Positions 46,924 to 55,032 of a stretch of DNA of 64,000 nucleotides are shown here, in pieces. Every line of letters begins with the position of its first letter. Positions within the stretch are counted from its first letter, which is position 1. This stretch comes from Methylovirgula sp. HY1 (GTDB taxonomy: Bacteria > Pseudomonadota > Alphaproteobacteria > Rhizobiales > Beijerinckiaceae): NCBI RefSeq assembly GCF_019343105.1, contig NZ_CP073764.1, positions 1,674,001 through 1,738,000 on the forward strand, read 5' to 3'. The notes beneath the pieces are model-generated. The model was not told the origin of the DNA. It saw only the letters and a list, made by a program, of their open reading frames with translations, and ran no database searches. A program made the position numbers and the translations under genes.

Positions 46924-48492
46924 TTGACGGCACGCTCATCATTAGCCCAATCTGCCACGCAGAAAGCCGCGAGCGCCTCCTTCCCGAGTCTCGCATATCT
47001 GTGCTCCACCCTCGTCGGCATCATCTCAGTATTTGTCGCTTTCGGCCTCGTGCTTCATAGTTCCTATCTGGCGACCAAGCAGCTTGCGATCCAAACTTCG
47101 GCCAGTATAGGGGCTTTGATAGAACAGGATATTACGCGCAATCTCGAATTCTATAATCTCTCTTTTCAGGCCGTCATCGACGGAATCAAAAATCCTCGCC
47201 TGATGGCTTTAGATCCGACGTTGCGTCAGCTTGCGCTCTTCGATCGTTCGGCCACCGCCGAGGGACTCGGATCTATTTTAGTGCTGGACGAAAACGGCAA
47301 CCCGGTTCTCGATTCGCGCACCACAAAGCTTCCACAGGTCAACTTTGCCGATCGGGATTATTTTCAAGTCCATCGATCCCGTGTCGATGCCGGTCTGTAT
47401 ATTAGCCTGCCGCTGCAAAGCCGCATTCGCAACCAGGCCGATTGGATCATGTGCATCAGCCGGCGCCTGTCGCATCGCGATGGCAGTTTCGCCGGCGTGA
47501 TCGTCGGAGCGATCAGCCTGAGCTATTTCCAAAAGGTCTTTCAAAAGGTCGATCTCGAAAAAGACAGCGCTATCATCCTCTTTCATACCAGCGGGCGTTT
47601 CGTCGCGCGATATCCGTTTGTCGCATCCGTCATCGGACAGAAGGCCGGCCGGAACGACGGTTTGTTCGATCATTATGAAAAGGCGCCGAGCGGCACATAC
47701 GAGAATATGGGGTTAGATGGCGTCGAACGGCTTTATCATTACCACAGGATCGGTAGCCTGCCCCTCATCTTGGATGTCGGTCTGTCGACGAATGCGATCT
47801 TTACCCACTGGTGGCATCAAGCTCTGACGACGACGATCAGCCTTCTGGCGCTTTGTGTCCTCGTCCTGATCATGACCGTGCGGGTCGGACGTGAATTGCG
47901 GCGGCGGCAACAAGCGGAAGATCAGCTGGCGATATTGGCGGCGACAGATTCGCTGACCGGGCTGGCCAACCGCCGCAAGTTCGACGCATCTCTCGCATCT
48001 GAATGGACAAGGTCTTGTCGCAGCGGAATGCCTATCTCGCTTCTGATGATCGATACTGACTTATTCAAGTCGTTCAACGATGACTTTGGTCACCAAGCCG
48101 GCGATGAAGCGTTAAAGGCGATCGCGCAGTGCTTCCAGACTATCGTGCAACGGCAGCCTGATCTGGTCGCCCGTTATGGGGGCGAGGAATTCGCCATATT
48201 GCTGCCGAATACGGACGAAGCAGATGCCAGACACGTCGCCGAGGCTGTGCGTGCCGCTGTGGAAAATCTGGATCTCACTTATCTGATAAGGTCGTGTCGC
48301 AAGCTCACCCTCAGCATTGGCATCGGGACCAAACATGCGAGCCATGATGAAGAAGCCGGCAAGCTAGTGCGCGATGCCGACCGCGCGCTCTATATCGCCA
48401 AATCGTCTGGCCGCAACCGGGTGTGCAGTACCTCGGACAAGCTTACCTTAGTGCCGACGGCGGCCTGCAAATCGGGACCTTCGCGGGCATAG
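46924..48492 (+). CDS. Membrane diguanylate cyclase with extracytoplasmic sensor (dCACHE)
   Basis: A 522-residue protein. A first membrane helix is near residues 28-50. A periplasmic sensing domain of about 235 residues follows, with typical dCACHE features (FADRDYFQVHR, ISLPLQSRIRNQ). A second helix is at about 292-318. The C-terminal GGDEF domain has the active motif YGGEEF near residue 420. No inhibitory RxxD five residues before it is obvious. The frame's first start is a TTG without a clear ribosome site, so the true start is uncertain. It would make c-di-GMP in response to a small ligand. Confidence 0.85.
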   Translation: MTARSSLAQSATQKAASASFPSLAYLCSTLVGIISVFVAFGLVLHSSYLATKQLAIQTSASIGALIEQDITRNLEFYNLSFQAVIDGIKNPRLMALDPTLRQLALFDRSATAEGLGSILVLDENGNPVLDSRTTKLPQVNFADRDYFQVHRSRVDAGLYISLPLQSRIRNQADWIMCISRRLSHRDGSFAGVIVGAISLSYFQKVFQKVDLEKDSAIILFHTSGRFVARYPFVASVIGQKAGRNDGLFDHYEKAPSGTYENMGLDGVERLYHYHRIGSLPLILDVGLSTNAIFTHWWHQALTTTISLLALCVLVLIMTVRVGRELRRRQQAEDQLAILAATDSLTGLANRRKFDASLASEWTRSCRSGMPISLLMIDTDLFKSFNDDFGHQAGDEALKAIAQCFQTIVQRQPDLVARYGGEEFAILLPNTDEADARHVAEAVRAAVENLDLTYLIRSCRKLTLSIGIGTKHASHDEEAGKLVRDADRALYIAKSSGRNRVCSTSDKLTLVPTAACKSGPSRA

Positions 48493-48677
48493 AGACAGGC
48501 TGATCTTCGGTTCGTCCTCCAAGAACCCGCGAACCTCGGCCCGCGGGCGTTTGCTTCTCGATCGGGTGGAATCCCCGCATCGAGAGGTCGGAAAAGTCGA
48601 TCATCTTTGCCGGACCATGCTTCAGGTTTTGCGCGAAAACAGTTCCGCGCCGGCCCGGAACATGCGAGGAAGGCGCC

Positions 48678-49421
48678 ATGCCGCTCGACATCATCGACCT
48701 GCGCAGCTTCTACGACTCGGCCTTAGGCAAAGTCGCGAGCCGCTTTATCGGCCGGGCGATTCGCGCCCGCTTCGAGTCCAGCATCGGCCAATCGCTCATG
48801 GGCGTCGGCTATGCGACACCCTATCTCGACATGTTTCGCGGCGAAGCCTTGCGGGTGCTCGCCTTCATGCCGGCGGCGCAAGGCGTGGTGAACTGGCCGG
48901 CCTCGGGGCTGTCCGCTTCGGCTTTGGTCGAGCCCGTGATGATGCCGCTGCCGGATTCCTGCATCGATCGCGTCCTCGTCGTGCATGCGCTCGAAATCAT
49001 CGATCATCCGCGCGAACTCCTCGACGAGATCTGGCGGATTTTGACGCCGGGCGGCCGCATGATCGCGGTGGTGCCGCGCCGCGCCGGGCTTTGGGCACGG
49101 CTCGACACCACCCCTTTCGGTTATGGCCAGCCCTATTCGCGCAGCCAAATGCGGGAATTGATGCGCGACGCATTGTTCTCGCCGACCTATTGGACGGAAG
49201 CGCTTTATGCGCCGCCCTTCGAGCGGCAGATCTTTTTGCGCGCGGCACCCTTGTTTGAAAGTGTCGGCGCCAAGCTCTCGCTTCCCGGCGCCGGCGTCTT
49301 GATCGTCGAGGCGACCAAGCAGCTTTATCGGCCGATCGGCGTGCGCCGCCTCGCCCGCCAAGCCCTGCCGCAGCTACAGCCGGTGATCGGCGTGCGCCCC
49401 GCTGGGGTGGCGCCGCATTGA
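48678..49421 (+). CDS. Class I SAM-dependent methyltransferase
   Basis: A 247-residue protein with the later part of the Rossmann methyltransferase fold clear: LPDSCIDRVLVVHALEIIDH, then LLDEIWRILTPGGRMIAVVP. The glycine-rich SAM motif I is poorly kept. In Rhizobiales such a gene is usually divergent from gloB; here the diguanylate cyclase gene stands between them. The substrate is unknown. Confidence 0.82.
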   Translation: MPLDIIDLRSFYDSALGKVASRFIGRAIRARFESSIGQSLMGVGYATPYLDMFRGEALRVLAFMPAAQGVVNWPASGLSASALVEPVMMPLPDSCIDRVLVVHALEIIDHPRELLDEIWRILTPGGRMIAVVPRRAGLWARLDTTPFGYGQPYSRSQMRELMRDALFSPTYWTEALYAPPFERQIFLRAAPLFESVGAKLSLPGAGVLIVEATKQLYRPIGVRRLARQALPQLQPVIGVRPAGVAPH

Positions 49422-49648
49422 GCGAAGCCGGAACGCGCGATGGTCGCTCGCAACGCCGTTGGCCTCGGGGCTGTGCAGCGATTTGAATTTCGGGCTTTGA
49501 CCCATAGGAGACTTCCAATCGACGAGTGCCTTGCGGCTTTGCGCGCGTTTCGGTCGCTCAACTCACTCCAAGACGAGCCTGGAAGCGGGCAAAATGCTTG
49601 GTCGTGTACCGAGATCATGCTTGACCGGACCAAGCGCATGTTCCTAAG

Positions 49649-49813
49649 ATGTTCGGGTTGGCTCTAGCCGGTAGCCTGGCAGGCGGGATGACCGTCGGGA
49701 CCAAGCGGACCTGCTACGGCGAGGCGTCGGCGAAGGCCGTAACCTCGATTGTGCGGCACGGGCCGAAAGGAACCGCTGCGGAGTTCAGCACCCCGTCGGA
49801 CGGGTCAGGCTAA
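49649..49813 (+). CDS. Possible 54-residue ORF within the structured region before the RT
   Basis: An ATG-initiated frame of 54 codons (MFGLALAGSLAGGMT... ending STPSDGSG) overlaps the folded region. Its composition looks more protein-like than the other open frame here, but GC-rich sequence often stays open by chance and the ribosome site is weak. It ends 15 nt before the IS left end. Offered as a candidate only. Confidence 0.25.
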   Translation: MFGLALAGSLAGGMTVGTKRTCYGEASAKAVTSIVRHGPKGTAAEFSTPSDGSG

Positions 49814-49822
49814 CTGACAGGA
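49657..49822 (+). ncRNA. Candidate structured RNA upstream of the reverse transcriptase
   Basis: About 160 nt that fold into successive stems: GCC-GTAGC (49667-49675, one bulge) with GCTACGGC (49713-49720); GAGG (49721-24) with CCTC (49743-46) enclosing CGGC-GAAG-GCCG; a CC-GAAA-GG tetraloop at 49763-49770; GTGC (49751-54) with GCAC (49788-91); CCCGT-CGG-ACGGG (49792-49804); and TCAG-CTGA (49805-49817). GTTGGC (49657-62) can close the whole with GCTAAC (49809-14). It was adjacent to the RT gene before the IS arrived. Structure is visible; function as RT template or partner is inferred. Confidence 0.4.
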
Positions 49823-49828
49823 CCCTAA

Positions 49829-50735
49829 GAGTCCGTTTTGAAATTCACGGATGTGCGTTTCTTCGGACAAGGTTTCCGCCCATGGCGACGAGAATCATGG
49901 CATGTGAGACGTCGATGCGCTGCTCGTAGTCACGCACGAGGCGGCGCCATCTTGTCATCCATCCGAAGGTTCTCTCGACCACCCAGCGTCGGGGCAAGAC
50001 CTCGAAACCCTTCTGATCGTCGGATCGTCGTATGATCTCGATGACGAAATTGAGGTAGGCGGCCTTGTCCATCAGCTTCAACCGATCATAGGCGCCGTCA
50101 GCGAACAGGTGCTTCACCCAGGGCCAGCGTTTGCGGATGCCGTCGAGGATCGCTTGGGCGCCGGCGCTGTCGGAGATGTCGGCGGTGGTGAGGTTGACCA
50201 TCAATAGCCGACCGTCCGTATCGACCGCGATGTGGCGCTTGCGCCCGACGATCTTCTTCCCGGCATCATACCCCCTTGTTTTAGCGTGAGGAGCCTTGAC
50301 CGACTGGCTGTCAATCACGCCTCCTGATGGGCTGGCCTCACGACCGGCCCGCTCACGGTCCAGCATCAAGGCCATGTCGTGAATAGTCTGAAACAAGAAG
50401 CGCCGGGCCAACTCGCGAAACCAGCCGTAGACCGTTTGCCACGGCCCAAAGTGGATCGGCAGCATCCGCCAACCGCACCCAGAGCGGACGAGATAGCGCA
50501 CCGCGTTGATCACCTCCCGGAAATCAACTTCTCGGGGACGGCCTCGACGCCCAGGCCTGGGCATCAACGGCGCCAACCCTTCCCACTCATCGTCCGTCAG
50601 GTCCGACGGATACCGCTTCGTCTTTTTGGCGATTTGGGCCATCCGCCCACGTGTCTGTTCTGTCCACATCCAGAGCTTGAATCATAAACCAGCCTCAGAC
50701 GAAATCCCCAATTACGCCATTTTCAAAACGGTCTC
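49829..50735. mobile_element. IS5-family insertion sequence (complete, 907 bp)
   Basis: Bounded by 16-bp terminal inverted repeats at 49829-49844 (GAGTCCGTTTTGAAAT) and 50720-50735 (reverse complement GAGACCGTTTTGAAAA), 14 of 16 matching. The direct repeat TAA at 49826-49828 and 50736-50738 is the target duplication; CTAA is possible if the end is one base shorter. GAG ends and a 3-bp TNA duplication suggest the IS1031 subgroup. It carries one intact transposase gene. Confidence 0.92.
49845..50669 (-). CDS. IS5-family transposase
   Basis: A 274-residue DDE transposase, intact. The N-terminal DUF4096-like domain has [18 protein letters not shown] and SGCGWRMLP. The catalytic residues are D in [11 protein letters not shown] in LFADGAYD and E in [11 protein letters not shown]. 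Single frame without frameshift. It lies within matched terminal repeats, so the element could still be mobile. Confidence 0.95.
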   Translation of the reverse strand: MWTEQTRGRMAQIAKKTKRYPSDLTDDEWEGLAPLMPRPGRRGRPREVDFREVINAVRYLVRSGCGWRMLPIHFGPWQTVYGWFRELARRFLFQTIHDMALMLDRERAGREASPSGGVIDSQSVKAPHAKTRGYDAGKKIVGRKRHIAVDTDGRLLMVNLTTADISDSAGAQAILDGIRKRWPWVKHLFADGAYDRLKLMDKAAYLNFVIEIIRRSDDQKGFEVLPRRWVVERTFGWMTRWRRLVRDYEQRIDVSHAMILVAMGGNLVRRNAHP

Positions 50736-50743
50736 TAAGGACT

Positions 50744-52057
50744 TTGGCCTCCGATCTTACCAAAGCCGTCCGTAAGCTCGACAATCTGGAGCGCGCATGG
50801 CGCGTGATCCAGCAGAATGGCCGCACGTCCAAATCCGAGCAAGTCCGGCTTGAACTGGAACGCTTTGCCGAAGACGCCCCGCATAATCTTAGGTCTCTCA
50901 AAGGGCGACTGGCCAGCGGAAGCTTCAAGTTCGAGAAGGCCAAGGGCGTCCCGATCCCGAAGTTGAACGCTCAAGGTAAGCCCACCGGCAAGTTCCGCCC
51001 CATCGTCCTCGCACCGGTCGAGAGCCGCATTGTGCAACGGGCCGTCCTGAACGTCTTGGTCGAGATTGAAGCGCTGAAGCCGTTCGTACAGACCCCTTAT
51101 AGCTTCGGAGGCATACGCAGCCAGCGAAAGCGCAGTGAGCAGAGCCGGGCAGAACGTGTGTCAGCCGTCCCAGCTGCGATCAAGGCCGTGCTTGACGAAA
51201 TTGGGTACGGCGCGCGCTACGTTGCGAGCGCGGACATTCGCGCGTTCTTCACACGCATCTCAAAGGACCGTGTCGCGAGTGTAATTGAAAATGCTGTAGC
51301 CGATCCAGAGTTCATCGCCTTCGTACGGCAGGCAATGAATGTTGAGCTAGGAAACCTCGCTCTTCTGAGAGAGAAGGCGCAAGACTTTCCGACTGAGGAT
51401 ATCGGCGTTGCGCAGGGAAACTCGTTATCCCCTCTGCTCGGGAACATAGCTCTGGCTGATTTTGATCACGTAATGAACGAGGGCGACTGTCGTTGTATCC
51501 GCTATATTGATGATTTTATCATCTTCGCACCAAGCGCGAGGGCAGCGAATGCTCGCCTCCGCAAGGCTACCAAGCTCCTGCAGGGGCTCGGAATGGAGTT
51601 GTCGCCGGAGAAGAGTTCCACAGGCGCACAGTCCGTGGATAACGGGTTTGACTTCCTTGGAATCACGATTTGCCCAGGGATCGTAAGGCCGAGTGCGAAG
51701 GCGCAGGCCCGTTTCATCGCGTCTGTGAAGGGGCTTGTTACCGATTCACAAAAGGCCATGGCCGCAGCAAAGAACGGCAAGGCGGTGGATCATGATAAGG
51801 CGCTTATCGGCACGCTTAAACGGCTGGATGGGATGATCGACGGCTGGGGCAAGCACTACTGGTTCTGCAATGACCGACAGGTCTTCGCGAACCTTGACCA
51901 GCAGGTGAGCGAGCAGATTGGAGCATTCCTTGGCTGCTACCGATCGATCAGGGATGCTATACCCTCGGCAAATCGGACGTCGCTTCTTGGCCTAGCCGAG
52001 CTCGCAACAATCAAGCGAGATCCATATTCATATCCTCGCGCCAGATCCGCAGGATAG
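50744..52057 (+). CDS. Stand-alone reverse transcriptase (YIDD), unclassified / DRT-like
   Basis: A 437-residue RT starting at a TTG eight bases after the IS end; no ATG or GTG start occurs upstream before the IS. RT blocks in order: GVPIPK (68-73), RPIVLAP (85-91), ADIRAFF (163-169), AQGNSLSPLLGN (223-234), YIDDF (254-258), LSPEK (286-290), FLGI (304-307), and a thumb-like GWGKHYWFCND (367-377). It lacks the retron VTG motif, the DGR-type SQ in the QG motif, and an endonuclease or recognisable domain V RNA of group II introns. This places it among the unclassified bacterial RTs, many defensive. The IS separates it from its upstream region, so expression may be altered. Confidence 0.85.
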   Translation: MASDLTKAVRKLDNLERAWRVIQQNGRTSKSEQVRLELERFAEDAPHNLRSLKGRLASGSFKFEKAKGVPIPKLNAQGKPTGKFRPIVLAPVESRIVQRAVLNVLVEIEALKPFVQTPYSFGGIRSQRKRSEQSRAERVSAVPAAIKAVLDEIGYGARYVASADIRAFFTRISKDRVASVIENAVADPEFIAFVRQAMNVELGNLALLREKAQDFPTEDIGVAQGNSLSPLLGNIALADFDHVMNEGDCRCIRYIDDFIIFAPSARAANARLRKATKLLQGLGMELSPEKSSTGAQSVDNGFDFLGITICPGIVRPSAKAQARFIASVKGLVTDSQKAMAAAKNGKAVDHDKALIGTLKRLDGMIDGWGKHYWFCNDRQVFANLDQQVSEQIGAFLGCYRSIRDAIPSANRTSLLGLAELATIKRDPYSYPRARSAG

Positions 52058-52290
52058 AATGGCTGCTTGTCGTGGCGTTCGCCCAAGAACGAACCGACCG
52101 TTCCCGGCCATTTCCTGCAATCGATCGCAACAGATCAAACGTCTGCTCCCGGAGCAAAGGGAAATTCAAATCTCCACACCGCCCCGTCCCCGCCGCACTT
52201 GTCGGCTTGCGCCGTCCGGCCTATACCCCTGAGCCCGCTTCGGCTGCACCATGATGCCGGCTTCTTTTTTTCCCCTGCTTTCTGATGTGA

Positions 52291-52983
52291 ATGGTCACGC
52301 TTCATCACCATCCTCTCTGCCCGCAATCACGTTTCGTCCGGCTTTTTTTGGGGGAATATGGCATTGACCCGCAGTTGATCGAAGAGAAGCCTTTCGAGCG
52401 CCGGCAAGACTACCTGTTGCTCGATCCGGCCGGCGAGACACCGCTTCTGATCGAAGACAATGGAATGGTCGTGCCGGGCGCGGTGACGATTGCCGAATAT
52501 TTCGACGAAACGCGCGGCCTCGCTCTGGGTATTCACCGGCTGCTGCCGGACGATCCCGCCGGTCGCGTCGAGGTTCGTCGCCTGCTGCACTGGTTTACCC
52601 AGAAATTCTTCGCCGAGGTTTCGTCCTGGCTCGTCACCGAGAAGGTCTATAAGCGCTACATGACTCGGGCGCAGGGCGGCGGTGCGCCGGACATGGATCT
52701 CGTTCGCGCGGCGCGCGCCAATATCCGCTATCATATGCGCTACATCGGCTATCTGACGGCGCATCGGAAATGGCTGGCGGGCGATCGCCTCACCTATGCC
52801 GATCTCGCTGCCGCGGCGCATTTATCCGTCGCGGATTTTCTGGGCGACGTGCCATGGGACGAGGACGAAACGGCGAAGCTCTGGTACGCGCGGGTGAAGT
52901 CGCGGCCGGCGTTCCGGCCGCTTCTGGCCGATCGTCTGGCGGGGCTCTCGCCGGCAGCGGCCTATGCGGATCTCGATTTCTGA
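52291..52983 (+). CDS. Glutathione S-transferase family protein
   Basis: A 230-residue protein with a thioredoxin-like N-terminal domain (HHHPLCPQSRFVRLFLGEYG, with ETPLLIEDNG for glutathione binding) and an all-helical C-terminal domain containing the capping motif LTYADLAAAAHLS. Cys in the CPQS position suggests a Cys-type enzyme. The TGA stop overlaps the next gene's start. Alphaproteobacteria commonly have this pair with queG. Confidence 0.9.
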   Translation: MVTLHHHPLCPQSRFVRLFLGEYGIDPQLIEEKPFERRQDYLLLDPAGETPLLIEDNGMVVPGAVTIAEYFDETRGLALGIHRLLPDDPAGRVEVRRLLHWFTQKFFAEVSSWLVTEKVYKRYMTRAQGGGAPDMDLVRAARANIRYHMRYIGYLTAHRKWLAGDRLTYADLAAAAHLSVADFLGDVPWDEDETAKLWYARVKSRPAFRPLLADRLAGLSPAAAYADLDF

Positions 52984-54128
52984 ACGCCGTATCCTTCAAG
53001 GCTGCGCTTACGGCTAAGGCAGAGTCGCTCGGCTTCGATCTTTGCCGCATCACCAGACCCGATGCGATTCCGCAAGCAGCAGAGCGGCTGGATGCCTGGC
53101 TCGCTGCCGGCTATGCTGGCGATATGGATTATATGGCGGAGACCAAGGAGCGCCGCGGAACGCCGCTGGCGCTCTGGCCCGACACCAAGAGCATTGTCAT
53201 GCTCGGCATGAATTACGCGCCGGCCGGCGATCCGCTCGCGCTGCTCGAAAACAGAGACGCCGCCAATATTTCCGTCTATGCGCGGCATCGCGACTATCAC
53301 GACGTGAGCAAGGGCAAGCTCAAACTGCTCGCGGGCTGGCTCGCCGCTCAGGCGCCGGGAAGCGCCGTGAAGGTTTTCGTCGATACGGCGCCGGTGATGG
53401 AAAAGCCCTTGGCCCAATCCGCCGGGCTCGGCTGGGCCGGCAAACATACGAATGTCGTGTCGCGCCGCTTCGGCTCCTGGCTGTTTCTCGGCGCGATCTT
53501 CACCGATCTCGCGATCGAACCCGATGCGGCCGAGAAAGATCATTGCGGCTCGTGCCAGGCCTGTCTCGACATTTGTCCGACGCAAGCCTTCCCGGCACCC
53601 TATCGGCTCGATGCGCGGCGCTGCATCTCCTATCTGACGATCGAGCATAAAGGCCATATTGCGCCCGAGTTCCGGCAAGCGATCGGCAATCGCGTCTATG
53701 GCTGCGACGATTGCCTTGCGGCTTGTCCCTGGAATCGATTCGCGCAAACCGCGCGGGAAGCGAAATTGCAGCCGCGCGCCGATCTTCAGGCGCCGCCGAT
53801 CGCCGATTGGCTGCGTCTCGACGAAGCCGGATTTCGCCGCTTGTTTTCCGGGAGTCCCGTGAAGCGGATCGGCTTTGCCCGCTTTCTGCGCAATCTTCTG
53901 ATTGCAGCCGGCAATACGCGAAACGCCGAGCTTTTGCCGCTGATCGAACCGCATATCGATGCGCCATCGGCGCTGGTACGCGCCATGGCCGTTTGGGCGT
54001 TCGGGCAGCTTGCCACAAACGCGCGTCTGCACGATGTCGCTGCAACGCGGCAGCATCACGAAACCGACCCGTCCGTCCAGGCGGAATGGGTCCTCGCTCT
54101 CAAAATGGAGGCGCCGAAGCGATCATGA
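52980..54128 (+). CDS. queG: Epoxyqueuosine reductase
   Basis: Reduces epoxyqueuosine to queuosine in tRNA. Homology begins at about AVSFKAALTAKAESLGFD. No ATG, GTG or TTG is available between there and the GST gene, so a CTG at 52980 overlapping the GST stop (CTGA) is the likely start, giving 382 residues. The B12-binding half has FVDTAPVMEKPLAQSAGLGW. Two 4Fe-4S sites follow (CGSCQACLDICP and GCDDCLAACPW). A HEAT-like C-terminal repeat is present. The stop overlaps the next ATG (ATGA). Confidence 0.92.
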   Translation: MNAVSFKAALTAKAESLGFDLCRITRPDAIPQAAERLDAWLAAGYAGDMDYMAETKERRGTPLALWPDTKSIVMLGMNYAPAGDPLALLENRDAANISVYARHRDYHDVSKGKLKLLAGWLAAQAPGSAVKVFVDTAPVMEKPLAQSAGLGWAGKHTNVVSRRFGSWLFLGAIFTDLAIEPDAAEKDHCGSCQACLDICPTQAFPAPYRLDARRCISYLTIEHKGHIAPEFRQAIGNRVYGCDDCLAACPWNRFAQTAREAKLQPRADLQAPPIADWLRLDEAGFRRLFSGSPVKRIGFARFLRNLLIAAGNTRNAELLPLIEPHIDAPSALVRAMAVWAFGQLATNARLHDVAATRQHHETDPSVQAEWVLALKMEAPKRS

Positions 54129-55009
54129 AGCTTTTCGCATTTGGTCTCGGCTATAGCGCCTGTGATTTCATTGCCCGCTACGGGTCCGCATTCGATACGA
54201 TCTATGGCACGGTGCGCGATACCGAAAAGCCACGCGCCATGCCCGACGGTCAGCCACTCACCACGTTGATTCTCGATCGCGAGCAGGAAGATCCGGCGAT
54301 CACCGCCGCGCTTGCGGAGACGGATGTCATTATCATCTCGGTGCCGCCCGGCATCTCCGTCGATCCGGTTCTCGGCAAGTTCGGACGACGCCTCGCGGCA
54401 TTGCCGCAGAATCTCACCATCATCTATCTGTCGACGATCGGCGTCTATGGCGATCACAAGGGCGACTGGGTCGATGAGGACCAGACACCAACGCCAACCA
54501 GCGACCGTTCGGCCACTCGGGTCGCGGCCGAAAAATCCTGGATGGCGCTGGCGCGCGATCCGCGCAAGACCCTGCATATCCTGCGTCTCGCCGGCATCTA
54601 TGGGCCGCAACGCAACGCGCTCGAAGCGCTGCGACGCGGGACGGCGCATCGCATCGTCAAGCTGAACCAGGTGTTCAATCGGATCCATGTCGCCGACATC
54701 AGCGCCGCGATCGCCGCCGTTCTCAGCTATGAAGGCGGCAGCGAGATCTGGAATCTCGCCGATGACGAGCCCTCGCCGCCGCAAGATGTGGTCACCTATG
54801 CGGCGGAGCTGATGGGGATCGAGCCGCCGCCCGAACAAGATTTTGAAACCGCGAATTTGAGTCCGATGGGACTGAGCTTCTATGGCGAGAACAAACGCGC
54901 CTCGAACCGCAAGCTGAAGCAAAAGCTCGGGCTCACACTTGCCTTTCCGACCTATCGCGAAGGCCTAACCGCTCTGTGGGAGGCGGGCGAAGGGCGCACG
55001 CAAGCGTGA
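54125..55009 (+). CDS. NAD(P)-dependent SDR/epimerase (YeeZ-like)
   Basis: A 294-residue extended SDR protein. It starts at the ATG in the ATGA overlap with queG. The N-terminus LFAFGLGYSACDFIARY has a short glycine-rich motif, and a YLSTIGVYGDHKG block plus LRLAGIYGP follow. The catalytic YxxxK is not evident (the Lys in AAEKSWM follows Arg rather than Tyr), as in the YeeZ group. Substrate unknown. Translational coupling with queG is likely. Confidence 0.82.
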   Translation: MKLFAFGLGYSACDFIARYGSAFDTIYGTVRDTEKPRAMPDGQPLTTLILDREQEDPAITAALAETDVIIISVPPGISVDPVLGKFGRRLAALPQNLTIIYLSTIGVYGDHKGDWVDEDQTPTPTSDRSATRVAAEKSWMALARDPRKTLHILRLAGIYGPQRNALEALRRGTAHRIVKLNQVFNRIHVADISAAIAAVLSYEGGSEIWNLADDEPSPPQDVVTYAAELMGIEPPPEQDFETANLSPMGLSFYGENKRASNRKLKQKLGLTLAFPTYREGLTALWEAGEGRTQA

Positions 55010-55032
55010 GCCCTGTATCGAGTCAGGGCTCC

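Noticed and set aside
46743-47024. Minus-strand frame opposite the start of the diguanylate cyclase
   Set aside because: Overlaps a well-supported membrane helix coding region and has no family match.
49440-49667. 75-codon frame after the methyltransferase gene
   Set aside because: No ribosome site, no similarity I recognise, and a minus-strand frame is equally open there.
50744-52057. Retron, DGR or group II intron identity for the RT
   Set aside because: No VTG motif or NAxxH-like domain for retrons; QGNSLSP rather than the DGR variant, and no template/variable repeat seen; no domain V-like hairpin or endonuclease for group II. Left as unclassified/DRT-like.
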